A DNA stretch of 45,847 nucleotides from Clostridia bacterium (lineage in GTDB: Bacteria > Bacillota > Clostridia > Oscillospirales > CAG-272): contig JAFYHA010000086.1 of assembly GCA_017539425.1 (NCBI GenBank), positions 1-45,847 on the forward strand. Reading direction: 5' to 3'. Shown piece by piece: positions 24,879-34,320 of this stretch. The position numbers and the translations under genes were made by a program. Within the stretch, counting starts at the first letter, position 1. Every line of letters begins with the position of its first letter. The notes beneath the pieces are model-generated. The model saw nothing but the letters and a program-made list of their open reading frames with translations, ran no database searches and was not told the origin of the DNA.

Positions 24879-26056
24879 ACAAACAGAGCAAAAGCACCCG
24901 GCCGGTCATCATTCTGGGCTCGACCGGCTCTATCGGGCTACAGGCCCTGGATGTGGCAGAGCGGCACGGATATGAAGTCCGTGCCCTTGCCGCCCGCTCA
25001 AACGCCAACGTCCTGTCCGGGCAGATCCGTTCGTATCGCGTCCGGTTTGCCGCAATGACCGATCCGGAAGCGGCAAACGAACTCCGGACCCTGGTACGGG
25101 ATCTGGACGTCCGGATCTATTCCGGGACGGAAGGAATGCTGGACATGATCCGGGATGCGTCCGTATCCGGTCCCGTTCCCACCGTGCTCAATGCCGTTTC
25201 CGGCGCCGCAGGGCTGAGGCCCTCGTTATGCGCCCTGGACTCCGGCTGTCCTCTGGCTTTGGCCAACAAGGAATCCCTGGTTCTGGCCGGTGAGATCGTG
25301 ATGGCCAAAGCAAAAGAGAAGAACCTTCCGGTCCTGCCCGTGGACAGTGAGCACTGCGCTTTGTGGCAATGTCTGAAGGCCGGACGCCGTTCCGAAGTGG
25401 ACGCGCTGATCCTGACCGCCTCGGGAGGTCCTTTTTTCGGACTGGACCGTGATGAACTGAAGAACAAGGCGGCACGCGACGCGCTGGCCCATCCCACCTG
25501 GCATATGGGCGCCCAGATCACCATCGACTCCGCGACCCTGATGAACAAAGGCTTTGAGATCATGGAGGCCGTATGGCTGTTCGGGATACCGGAGGACCGG
25601 ATCGAGGTCCTGGTCCACAGGCAGAGCATCGTCCATTCCATGGTCCGTTTTTGCGACCGGTCGGTCATTGCCCAGATGTCGGTCCCGGATATGCGGTTCT
25701 GCATCGCGCACGCGATCGAATACCCGAAACGTCTGGATGCCGTGATCGACGAACTGGATCTGGCCTCCGTCGGATCTCTGGACTTCGCAAAACCCGATAC
25801 GGATTCCTTTCCGGCTCTCGGCCTGGCCCGGTTTGCCTACCGGCAGGGCGGAGCCATGCCGGCCGTGCTCAACGCGGCCAATGAGATTGCCGTGGATGCG
25901 TATCTCGAAGGCAGGACCGGATTCTACGGCATCACGGATATCGTCCTGCGTACGATGACCCGTCTGCAGAAGGCCAAAGACGAACATTCCCTGGACGGCA
26001 TCCTGTATTACGACACCGAGGCCAGGAAAGCGGCCGCTTCCTATCTTTTGCGATAA
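24875..26056 (+). CDS. dxr: 1-deoxy-D-xylulose 5-phosphate reductoisomerase
   Basis: 393 residues. NADPH loop ILGSTGSIGLQALDV, active-site blocks PVDSEHCALWQCL, LTASGGPF and HPTWHMGAQITIDSATLMNK, and the flexible-lid region. It catalyses the first committed MEP-pathway step. The ATG at 24875 shares ATGA with the cdsA stop. In-frame codons further upstream belong to cdsA's end and are not used. Confidence 0.97.
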   Translation: MNKQSKSTRPVIILGSTGSIGLQALDVAERHGYEVRALAARSNANVLSGQIRSYRVRFAAMTDPEAANELRTLVRDLDVRIYSGTEGMLDMIRDASVSGPVPTVLNAVSGAAGLRPSLCALDSGCPLALANKESLVLAGEIVMAKAKEKNLPVLPVDSEHCALWQCLKAGRRSEVDALILTASGGPFFGLDRDELKNKAARDALAHPTWHMGAQITIDSATLMNKGFEIMEAVWLFGIPEDRIEVLVHRQSIVHSMVRFCDRSVIAQMSVPDMRFCIAHAIEYPKRLDAVIDELDLASVGSLDFAKPDTDSFPALGLARFAYRQGGAMPAVLNAANEIAVDAYLEGRTGFYGITDIVLRTMTRLQKAKDEHSLDGILYYDTEARKAAASYLLR

Positions 26057-26085
26057 TCCCTACATAAAGGAATTCTAGAACGAAT

Positions 26086-27378
26086 ATGACTTTTCTTTAC
26101 ATACTCCTGGCTCTGGTCCTGTTCGGGATCCTGATCACGCTTCATGAGCTCGGCCATTTTCTGGTCGCACGGCTCTTCAAGGTGACGATCCATGAGTTTT
26201 CGGTCGGCTTCGGTCCGGCCATCCTGACCCGGGTCTCCAAAAAAACCGGCACCCGCTATTCGCTTCGCGTCATTCCTATAGGAGGCTATGTGAGTATGCT
26301 GGGTGAGGACGAAGCGCCGGAAAGCCGGAAATACAAAGATACGCGTCCGGAACCGGAAGAATCCGGGGACGCGCCTCTCCTGACCGATTTTACACCCGGA
26401 GTTTCCGAAGACACGTCTTCTGAAGACTCATCGGGGACGTACAGTCCGGATGAGTCTGTACCCCCGGAAGAACCGTCGGAAGACCGGACAGAGGACAAGA
26501 GTCAGGAAGGAACCGCGGAACCGGAAGGGGAGACCGCTGCCTTTTCCAAGGACCCGGGAAACTACCAGAACAAGAAGGTCTGGCAGCGCGCCCTGATCTC
26601 CATTGCCGGTCCCGTGACCAATCTTCTGCTCGGTTTCCTTTGTATGCTGGTCGTGGTCATCCTGACCCCGCGCTATGCGTCCACAATCGTTGCGGACTTC
26701 ACGGATAAGGCTACATCCAACCAGGAGATCGTTCTGGAGGACGGAAGCAAGAGCGGAACTCTGATGCCCGGAGACCGGATCGTAAAGGTCGGAAACACGT
26801 CCGTGCATACCGGCAACGAAGTCGCCTATGAAATCATGTACAACGCCGTCCGTCCGATCGACATCACCGTCATCCGGGACGGGACCCGTGTGCGCCTGGC
26901 CAACGTCGTCTTTCCCACTTTTGAAGATGAGCAAAGCGGGGCCACGTTCGGAGATTATGACTTTTACATCCTTGAAGAGGCCAAAACTTTCGGCAGCACG
27001 TTCAAGCACGCCTTTTTCCAGTCCGTCTCCACCGTCAAGATGGTCCTGGACTCCCTGTCCGGATTGTTCACGGGCCGTTTCGGCATCCGATCGGTCTCCG
27101 GACCTGTGGGCATCACCAAGACCATTGCGGACGCGGCCAGCACGTCATTCTATAATGTCCTTTACCTGTTTACCGTCATTACGATCAATCTCGGTGTGAT
27201 GAACCTTCTGCCGGTTCCCGCCCTCGACGGAAGCAAACTGCTGTTCCTGGCCATTGAGGGGATCCGGGGAAAACCGGTAAGCAAGAAGATCGAAGGCTAC
27301 ATCCATCTGGCCGGAATGGCTGTCCTGCTCCTTCTGATGCTCCTGATCACGTTCAAGGACATCCGCAGTCTGTTCTGA
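26086..27378 (+). CDS. rseP: RseP-type site-2 protease with an acidic insert
   Basis: 430 residues, longer than the roughly 350-residue Firmicute average. HELGH (residues 20-24) and the LDG motif in VPALDGSKLLF give the zinc site. A PDZ domain lies near residues 205-275. Between GEDEAPES (about residue 73) and YQNKKVWQRALISIAGP (about residue 160) sits an acidic, serine/proline-rich stretch of about 75 residues with no visible fold, where relatives have a short loop. The enzyme cuts membrane-embedded substrates, for example anti-sigma factors. AAAGGA lies 14 bases before the ATG, a slightly long spacing around TTCTAGAA. Confidence 0.93.
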   Translation: MTFLYILLALVLFGILITLHELGHFLVARLFKVTIHEFSVGFGPAILTRVSKKTGTRYSLRVIPIGGYVSMLGEDEAPESRKYKDTRPEPEESGDAPLLTDFTPGVSEDTSSEDSSGTYSPDESVPPEEPSEDRTEDKSQEGTAEPEGETAAFSKDPGNYQNKKVWQRALISIAGPVTNLLLGFLCMLVVVILTPRYASTIVADFTDKATSNQEIVLEDGSKSGTLMPGDRIVKVGNTSVHTGNEVAYEIMYNAVRPIDITVIRDGTRVRLANVVFPTFEDEQSGATFGDYDFYILEEAKTFGSTFKHAFFQSVSTVKMVLDSLSGLFTGRFGIRSVSGPVGITKTIADAASTSFYNVLYLFTVITINLGVMNLLPVPALDGSKLLFLAIEGIRGKPVSKKIEGYIHLAGMAVLLLLMLLITFKDIRSLF

Positions 27379-27387
27379 GGGATACGC

Positions 27388-28482
27388 ATGCTCAATTTCA
27401 ATTCCATCCGCCGCAGGACCCGAGAGGTCAGGATCGGCGGTGTCACGGTTGGCGGGACATCCCCGATCGCCGTACAGTCCATGACCAATACCGATACGCA
27501 CGACAGGGAAGCCACTCTGAACCAGGTCAGACAGCTGGAGGAAGCCGGCTGCGATATCGTTCGGATCACGTTTCCGGATCCGGAGGCGGCCGACACGATC
27601 CCGTTCCTGAAAGAAGCTGGGATCAAGGTCCCGCTGGTCGCGGACATCCATTTTGATTACCGGATCGCCCTCCGCTGCGCCGAGCTCGGCATCGACAAGA
27701 TCCGCATCAATCCGGGCAACATCGGAAACGCGGACCGGGTCGCGGCCGTCTGCCGGGCCTGCCGTGAGCGCCGGATCCCGATCCGGATCGGCGTCAATTC
27801 GGGATCCGTGGAGAAAGATCTCCTGCAGACCTATGGAGGACCGGTACCCGAAGCTTTGGTGGAGAGCGCGTTCCGGCATATCCGCATGCTGTAGGCGAAC
27901 GACTTTACCGACATACTGGTCTCCATCAAGTCGACCGACGTCCGTACGACCGTGCTGGCCAACCGTATGCTGGCCGAACGGTGCGATTATCCGATCCATC
28001 TGGGCCTGACCGAATCCGGGACCCTGGAAAGGGGTCTGGTCAAGAGTTCAGCCGGAATCGGATCGCTTCTTCTGGACGGAATCGGGGACACGGTACGCGT
28101 CTCCCTCACCGAAGATCCCGTAAAAGAAGTGGATGCCGCAAGGCAGATCTTCAACGCGCTGGGCCTGGAGGGGCAATCCGGTCTGAAACTCATCTGCTGT
28201 CCGACCTGCGGAAGGACCCGGATCGATCTGATCTCCCTTTCGCACCGGTTTGATTCCGCCATCCGGGCGGAAGGTCTGGAACGGGTACCGGTCACGGTGG
28301 CCCTGATGGGATGTATCGTCAACGGTCCCGGTGAAGCCCGCGAGGCGGATTTCGGAATCGCCGGGGGCGTCGGGGAAGCCCTGTTCTTCCGTCACGGGGA
28401 ACCGGACCGCAAGATCGCGGAATCCGAGATCCTGCCGGTTCTCCTGGATGAGATCCGAAAAGCCATATCAAAAACCGAATAG
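27388..28482 (+). pseudogene. ispG: ispG (HMBPP synthase) with one internal amber codon
   Basis: The frame starts at ATG 27388 with GAGGGAT upstream and would give 364 codons, the normal IspG size, but codon 169 (27892-27894) is TAG. The text around it reads HIRML, stop, [17 protein letters not shown], so homology is continuous across the stop. The first half has the family start RRRTREVRIGGVTVGG and VQSMTNTDTHD. The second half keeps the [4Fe-4S] cysteines in [14 protein letters not shown] and [15 protein letters not shown] to TAG change would explain it. TAG is the ordinary stop of four neighbours and of ispG itself (TAG then TAA at 28480-28485), so recoding is unlikely. It may be a sequencing error, a strain variant or a real break. 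IspG is normally essential when dxr is used. Confidence 0.88.
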
Positions 28483-28612
28483 TAAACCGAGCCTGTTCTG
28501 TTCCCTGGGCGTAACTGTTCCCGCGAACGGTCCGGGCAAGAGATATCATAAATTGTGCCGAAGGCCCGACCGTTTCATATACCGGAGTCCGGAGGACGAA
28601 AGAAGGAAAACC

Positions 28613-31600
28613 ATGAACAACACAAACTTCAACACCACACTGGCCGACATTTTCAAAAGGTTCCATACGGAAGACCCGTATTTTCTTGAGATCCTGAAAC
28701 TGCCGGTGGTCAACTGCCGCGTCAACCATGAGAAGGCAACCCTGGAAGCCACCGTCAGCGCCAAAAGTCTCATCCGGGCTACCCAGCTGTACGCTTTTGA
28801 GGATGCGGCCCGTTCTTTTTACAAGCTCAACGTACTGAGGATCCTCCCCAAATATCCTTCCGAGATCTTCGGATGGAACTGCGTCGAGGAAGTGCTCAAG
28901 GAGACCGAACGCGTGGGCGCCGTCGCACGCGGCTTTTTCGACGGCTGCGACTATGAATGCAGCCGTGACTCCCTTACGATCCGCGTTCCGTTCGTCAACG
29001 GCGCGCTGCGCCTGCTGGAGGATGCCGAAACCGCGAAAATCATCCATACCATCATTCTGGCCGAGTTTGACTTGGACTGCAAGGTCACGATCGTAGGGGA
29101 AAAGAACCCGGATCATATGCGGGAATTCAATCGCAAGCTGGCCGATCTGGACCGCAAGCTCAACGATTCTTTTCTTTCCTACAAGAATGCGGAGCGGCAG
29201 TCCGAAGGGGGCTCTGCCCCGGACAGTGACCTGAACCTGACCCGTGTCATGTCCATCTGTTCACCCGATGCCAGACCGGTCTTCGAGGGCAACGGCGTCA
29301 TCCGGATCGGCCCATGCGTATTCGAAACGGACAGCCGCGAACTGCTGTACGGGGAGGACTTCAATCCCGAGCCCCGTGCCATCGGTTCTCTGAAGGACCC
29401 GGCCCGGAATCTGGTCATCATGGGAGTGGTACAGACCGTTTCCTGCGAGACCCGGAAGTATAACGATTCGGTAACGGTCGCATTTGACCTGTACGACGGC
29501 AGTTCCACCATCACGGTCAAGATTCCGAACCAGACTCAGGATGAGGGAAACAAACTGGCCAAGCTCTTTGACAAGGGCACGGCCCTGTGCGTGCATGGCG
29601 TCGTCAAGCACGAAACGCGGAAGGATTCCATCGATCCGGACCTGACCTGCTATTGCAATGCGGTCTATAAGATTAGGATCCGGAAACGGAAAGATGACGC
29701 TCCGGTCAAGCGCGTGGAACTCCATCTGCATACCCAGATGTCCAATATGGATGCGCTTATCCCTCCGGATGTGGCCGTAATGACCGCTCACGACTGGGGA
29801 ATGCCGGCGATCGCCATCACGGATCACGGTTCCGTGCAGGGCTTCCAGGAAGCGCTCAAGATCCTGGAAAAGAAGAAGCCGGATACCAAAGTCATCTGGG
29901 GTATGGAAGCCTACTTCGTCAACAATATGGCCTCCGCCGTGTACGGTAAATGCGCGGACGAACTGCGCCAGGAAGCCATCGTATTCGACCTGGAGACGAC
30001 AGGCCTCGAACCCGGACGTGACCATATCATTGAGATCGGCGCCGTCCGCATCGTCAACGGAAAGATCACGGACACCTTTGACACGTTTGTCGATCCGGAA
30101 ATCGACATTCCCGAAAAGATCACCGAGCTGACCTCCATCACCAATGAGGACGTGATCGGGGCACCGAAGATCGATGAGGCCCTGGACAGGTTCTACACGT
30201 TCGTAAACGGAGAGACCGGAAACGGGAACCGGAAACTGCTGATCGCGCACAATGCCCGGTTCGACACCGGATTTCTCCGGATCGCCATGCGCCGTCTGGA
30301 CCGGGATTTTGAGAACCCATTCCTGGATACGCTGGTGATGTCCAGATATCTGGAACCAAAGCTGAAGAATCACAAGCTGGACACCCTGGTCGAACACTAC
30401 CAGCTGGGCGACTTTCATCATCACCGTGCGGTGGATGACGCAGAAGTGCTGGGCCGGGTCTGGCTCAGGATGATCGGAGAACTGGAATCCAGGGAGATCC
30501 GGACCTTCTCCCAACTGGAGCAGGAAATGTCCGAAGTCGTGGATCCCAAGCGTCAGCCCATGTTCCACCAGATCCTTCTCGTCAAGAACCTGACCGGCCT
30601 CAAGAACCTGTACAAACTGGTCTCCTACAGCTATCTGGATTATTACTATAAACGTCCCCGAATCCCCAAGGCCGTGCTGGAAGAGCACCGGGAAGGCCTG
30701 ATCGTGGGGTCCGCCTGTGAGGCGGGCGAGCTCTACCGCGCCATTCTGGACAAGCGTCCGGAGTCCGAGATCGAGGAGATCGTCCAGTTCTATGACTATC
30801 TGGAGATCCAGCCTCTGTCCAACAACCATTTTCTCATCGACAAGGGGGAAGTGGCGGACGAGGAGGAACTGCGCGAGATCAACCGCACGATCGTCCGGCT
30901 CGGTGAAAAATACGGAAAACCGGTCTGTGCCACCTGCGATGCGCACTTTCTCAATGAAGAGGACGAAGTTTTCCGCAAGATCCTTCTGGCCGGACAGAAA
31001 TACGAGGATGCGGACCGGGACTGCCACCTCTATCTGCGCACCACGCAGGAGATGCTGGATGAGTTCGCCTACCTCGGACCGGAGAAGGCATATGAGGTCG
31101 TAGTCACCAACACAAACCGGATCGCCGACATGTGTGAAAAAGGCATCCGTCCGTTCCCGGAAGGCACGTTCACGCCGAAAATGGAGGGCGCGGAGGAAGA
31201 TCTGCAGACGATGTGCCGCAAACGCGCCCGGGAACTGTACGGAGATCCTCTGCCCGAATATGTGGATCAGCGTCTGGAAAAGGAACTCGGTTCCATTATT
31301 TCCCATGGGTTCGCCGTGCTGTATATCATAGCGCAGAAACTGGTCAAATACAGTGAGAGTCAGGGCTATCTCGTCGGATCCCGAGGCTCTGTCGGATCCA
31401 GCTGCGTGGCCTTCTTTGCCGGCATTTCCGAAGTCAACCCGCTCAAGCCTCATTACTACTGTCCAAAGTGTCACTATACGGATTTTGACGCCGGGGAACG
31501 TCTGGGTGTCGGCTCGGGCTTCGACCTGCCCGATGCGAAGTGCCCGAACTGCGGTGCGGATCTTTGCTTTGACGGTCAGGACATTCCGTTCGAGACGTTT

Positions 31601-33055
31601 CTCGGATTCCACGGGGACAAATCCCCGGATATCGACCTGAACTTCTCCGGAGAGGTGCAGGGACGCGTTCACAAGTACACAGAATCCCTGTTCGGCAGCG
31701 AAAATGTCTTCCGGGCCGGCACGATCGGTGTTCTGGCGGATAAGACCGCTTACGGATACATCATCAAGTATCTCGAAGAAAAGGGCGTTTGCGTTCCGCG
31801 CGCCGAAATGAACCGTATGGTTTCGCATTGTACGGGTGTCAAACGGACTACCGGGCAGCATCCGGGCGGTATTGTGGTCGTCCCCAAGGAATATGAGATC
31901 TATGATTTCTGCCCGGTCCAGCATCCCGCGGACGATCCGCAGTCCGACATCGTGACGACCCATTTCACATTCTCCTATCTGCATGATACGCTGCTCAAAC
32001 TGGATGAACTCGGACACGATATTCCGACCAAATACAAGTATCTGGAAAAGTACTCGAACACCAGCGTGCTGGACGTGCCGATGAACGACCGTTCCATCTA
32101 TGACCTGTTCTTGGGGACCGAACCGCTCGGCATCACTCCTGAGGATATCAACTGTCCTTTAGGTACGCTCGGGCTTCCCGAACTGGGTACCCGGTTTGTC
32201 ATCCAGATGCTGCAGGAATCCCGCCCGCAGTCTTTTGCGGACCTGCTCCAGGTCTCGGGATTGTCCCACGGGACCGATGTCTGGACCGGAAATGCACAGG
32301 AACTGATTGCAAACGGGACCTGCACGATCTCCACGGTCATCGGGACCCGTGACTCCATCATGCTGGCCCTGATCAAATACGGTGTCGAATCCTCGGACGC
32401 CTTCAAGATCATGGAAATGGTCCGGAAAGGGAAGGGCCTGACCCCGGAACTGGAAAAGGAAATGGTCGAGGCTGGCGTGCCCGACTGGTACATCTCTTCC
32501 TGCAAGAAGATCAAGTACATGTTCCCGAAAGCACACGCGGCCGCCTATGACATGTCCGCGATCCGCCTGGGATGGTACAAGGTCCACCAGCCTCTGGCTT
32601 TCTATTGCGCCATGTTTACGGTCCAGCCCGGCGGATTCGACGCCGAGATCGTCATAAAAGGGAAGACCGCCGTAGAGGATGAGCTCATGAGGATCGCCGA
32701 TGCAGGCAAGCAGGCCACCCCAAAAGAAACCGACAGCGTACCCACCCTTCAGCTGGTCAACGAGGCCTATGCGCGGGGCATACGCTTCCTGCCCGTGGAC
32801 CTTCTCCGTTCCTCGGCCACCGAGTACAAGCCCGAATCCGGAGCGATCCGTCTTCCGTTCTCCTCGCTGCCCGGTATCGGGGAGAATGCGGCCCGGTCGA
32901 TCACAAGGGCCCGGGACGAGCATTCGTTCGTTTCGGTCCAGGACATATCCAAACGTGCCGGGGTCACCAAGACGGTGATCGAGATCCTGACCCGCAACCG
33001 GGTCCTGGACGGTCTGGATGAGACGGACCAGATCTCCATATTCAATATGGTCTAG
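28613..33055 (+). CDS. polC: DNA polymerase III alpha subunit, PolC type
   Basis: 1480 residues, usual for Gram-positive PolC. In order: an N-terminal domain; an OB fold near residues 262-360; a PHP domain (VELHLHTQMSNMDALIPPD and ITDHGSVQG); the inserted 3'-5' exonuclease (IVFDLETTGLEPG, IAHNARFDTGFL, HHRAVDDAEVLG); a zinc-binding YYCPKCHYTDF with CPNCG; the polymerase core (GSRGSVGSS, SPDIDLNFSGE); and the C-terminal region. The ATG at 28613 is chosen because GGAGG and AAGGA precede it and the product begins like other clostridial PolC proteins; the open frame upstream overlaps ispG. It is the main replicative polymerase with proofreading. Confidence 0.97.
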   Translation: MNNTNFNTTLADIFKRFHTEDPYFLEILKLPVVNCRVNHEKATLEATVSAKSLIRATQLYAFEDAARSFYKLNVLRILPKYPSEIFGWNCVEEVLKETERVGAVARGFFDGCDYECSRDSLTIRVPFVNGALRLLEDAETAKIIHTIILAEFDLDCKVTIVGEKNPDHMREFNRKLADLDRKLNDSFLSYKNAERQSEGGSAPDSDLNLTRVMSICSPDARPVFEGNGVIRIGPCVFETDSRELLYGEDFNPEPRAIGSLKDPARNLVIMGVVQTVSCETRKYNDSVTVAFDLYDGSSTITVKIPNQTQDEGNKLAKLFDKGTALCVHGVVKHETRKDSIDPDLTCYCNAVYKIRIRKRKDDAPVKRVELHLHTQMSNMDALIPPDVAVMTAHDWGMPAIAITDHGSVQGFQEALKILEKKKPDTKVIWGMEAYFVNNMASAVYGKCADELRQEAIVFDLETTGLEPGRDHIIEIGAVRIVNGKITDTFDTFVDPEIDIPEKITELTSITNEDVIGAPKIDEALDRFYTFVNGETGNGNRKLLIAHNARFDTGFLRIAMRRLDRDFENPFLDTLVMSRYLEPKLKNHKLDTLVEHYQLGDFHHHRAVDDAEVLGRVWLRMIGELESREIRTFSQLEQEMSEVVDPKRQPMFHQILLVKNLTGLKNLYKLVSYSYLDYYYKRPRIPKAVLEEHREGLIVGSACEAGELYRAILDKRPESEIEEIVQFYDYLEIQPLSNNHFLIDKGEVADEEELREINRTIVRLGEKYGKPVCATCDAHFLNEEDEVFRKILLAGQKYEDADRDCHLYLRTTQEMLDEFAYLGPEKAYEVVVTNTNRIADMCEKGIRPFPEGTFTPKMEGAEEDLQTMCRKRARELYGDPLPEYVDQRLEKELGSIISHGFAVLYIIAQKLVKYSESQGYLVGSRGSVGSSCVAFFAGISEVNPLKPHYYCPKCHYTDFDAGERLGVGSGFDLPDAKCPNCGADLCFDGQDIPFETFLGFHGDKSPDIDLNFSGEVQGRVHKYTESLFGSENVFRAGTIGVLADKTAYGYIIKYLEEKGVCVPRAEMNRMVSHCTGVKRTTGQHPGGIVVVPKEYEIYDFCPVQHPADDPQSDIVTTHFTFSYLHDTLLKLDELGHDIPTKYKYLEKYSNTSVLDVPMNDRSIYDLFLGTEPLGITPEDINCPLGTLGLPELGTRFVIQMLQESRPQSFADLLQVSGLSHGTDVWTGNAQELIANGTCTISTVIGTRDSIMLALIKYGVESSDAFKIMEMVRKGKGLTPELEKEMVEAGVPDWYISSCKKIKYMFPKAHAAAYDMSAIRLGWYKVHQPLAFYCAMFTVQPGGFDAEIVIKGKTAVEDELMRIADAGKQATPKETDSVPTLQLVNEAYARGIRFLPVDLLRSSATEYKPESGAIRLPFSSLPGIGENAARSITRARDEHSFVSVQDISKRAGVTKTVIEILTRNRVLDGLDETDQISIFNMV

Positions 33056-33063
33056 CGCCTTCC

Positions 33064-33093
33064 GTCCCGGCCGGAGAAGACTCCGGCCGGGAC
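33064..33093 (+). terminator. Long hairpin behind polC, without a T tract
   Basis: GTCCCGGCCGGAG (33064-33076) pairs perfectly over 13 bp with CTCCGGCCGGGAC (33081-33093), loop AAGA. The next T run is about 27 bases away, so it may act as a processing or stability hairpin rather than a classic intrinsic terminator. Confidence 0.6.
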
Positions 33094-33135
33094 CGGATCC
33101 CTCGGGCGATTCCTGCTCCGTTTTTGAAAAAATGC

Positions 33136-33164
33136 TTGACAAACGGCCCGCCAAGTGGTAGTAT
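33136..33164 (+). promoter_or_regulatory. Promoter of tRNA-Val
   Basis: TTGACA (33136-33141), then TAGTAT (33159-33164) at 17 bases, or TATACT (33162-33167) at 20 bases. The tRNA begins about 10 bases later. Confidence 0.65.
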
Positions 33165-33174
33165 ACTGGTGTTC

Positions 33175-33248
<74 letters not shown>

Positions 33249-33255
33249 TTTTTTG

Positions 33256-33280
33256 GTCCGGGCCTCACCCGGACTTTTCT
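33256..33280 (+). terminator. Terminator behind tRNA-Val
   Basis: GTCCGGG (33256-33262) pairs with CCCGGAC (33268-33274), loop CCTCA, then TTTTCT. The next ribosome binding site starts at 33288. Confidence 0.8.
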
Positions 33281-33298
33281 GTTTTGTGAGGAGGACGT

Positions 33299-34141
33299 AT
33301 GTCAGACCGCACCTACAACCGAACATTCTGGCTGTATGCCGGGCTCTCTCTCGGACTGACCTGTCTGTACAGTCTGGTCCTTCTACCTGTTTTCATCCGG
33401 CTGTGCTCGGATGTGATCTGGCTGGATACGATCCTTCCTGATTTCATTGAGGTCTTGTATACCCTCACGGAGATCCTTTTGTTCTGCGTGGAATATGCCT
33501 TTGTCATCTGGGCCGTCCTTCACCGTGGCGGGGCAGGGTCTAAACGGTTCTGGATCTTTACCTATCCCGTGATCCTTCTCAAATATATCCTGAATGTGCT
33601 GTTCACATTCATCGCGACCGGCTTTCCGGCCTTAGAGGATCTTCCGGGAGAGATCTGGGACGGCATGATACCCGCTGTCCTGGAAGTCCTGCAGTTTACC
33701 GTGGTTTTCGCAGTCGCCTGGGCTGTCCTGGACCGTTACCGCAGGAATACCGAACGGCTGAAGGCCAGCCTCCGCAAAATGAGGGCCACCGGAGCCGTGG
33801 GCATCCCGGATCCACCGTTTCCCGTACCCTACCGCAAGATCTGGGATTTTTCCAATCCCGTCCTGCTATCGTCCTTCTGCGCGGCGCTTCTTCTTTCCGC
33901 GGTGCGGATCGTAAGCCGTCTGATCTATGATTTTTCGGGAGTTCTGGCTCCCTCGCTGGGCGAAGCCGGAGTCACGCAGATCCTTTGGGCGGCGGCCTAC
34001 TATCTGTTTGATATCGCTCTGTGTATTCTTGCCTATCTGCTGATCCTTTTCCTCATTCTCAAGCTGACCATACCCAACGCGAAGAAGAACTCGGTCAAGA
34101 ATCCGGAACAGCCAACGAAGGAAGACGACTCCGGGTCTTGA
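33299..34141 (+). CDS. Uncharacterised six-helix membrane protein
   Basis: 280 residues, family not recognised. Hydrophobic segments lie near residues 10-34, 53-75, 85-110, 124-147, 187-208 and 230-260, with a charged loop at residues 150-180 and a hydrophilic tail. No transport or enzyme motif was seen. GAGGAGG precedes the ATG. No promoter lies between the tRNA-Val terminator and the gene, so expression may come from read-through. Confidence 0.75.
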   Translation: MSDRTYNRTFWLYAGLSLGLTCLYSLVLLPVFIRLCSDVIWLDTILPDFIEVLYTLTEILLFCVEYAFVIWAVLHRGGAGSKRFWIFTYPVILLKYILNVLFTFIATGFPALEDLPGEIWDGMIPAVLEVLQFTVVFAVAWAVLDRYRRNTERLKASLRKMRATGAVGIPDPPFPVPYRKIWDFSNPVLLSSFCAALLLSAVRIVSRLIYDFSGVLAPSLGEAGVTQILWAAAYYLFDIALCILAYLLILFLILKLTIPNAKKNSVKNPEQPTKEDDSGS

Positions 34142-34320
34142 CTTTTTCCACAATCCTGGGTGTTGCAAATTGTGCAAACCTACAAAAGTTCAGTTTATAG
34201 ATCTATATTTTTAGATTAAATGGTAAAATATAGTCGAACGGACATCTTCCGGGCTCTTCCGGACAGATGCGTCAAAAATGCCGGTGTTTCCGGCAGAAGT
34301 TCATGATTTGGAGGTCTTTT

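Noticed and set aside
26067..26088. Another hairpin-bridged start at rseP (ATTC/GAAT around TAGAAC)
   Set aside because: Only 4 bp are possible and folding would leave no spacing; the linear 14-base gap is simply a little long.
27892..27894. Genome-wide recoding of TAG as an amino acid
   Set aside because: TAG ends the Hpt, XRE, pyrH and polC genes at positions expected for their families, and ends ispG itself followed by TAA.
29261..32017. 918-codon open frame on minus, opposite polC
   Set aside because: It is fully inside polC on the other strand with no ribosome binding site and low-complexity composition.
34163..34294. Small inverted repeats ahead of the CBM9-like gene
   Set aside because: TTGCA/TGCAA, ATCTA/TAGAT, TCCGG/CCGGA and GCCGG/CCGGC stems are only 5 bp each and no arrangement points to a known motif; no convincing promoter could be set either.
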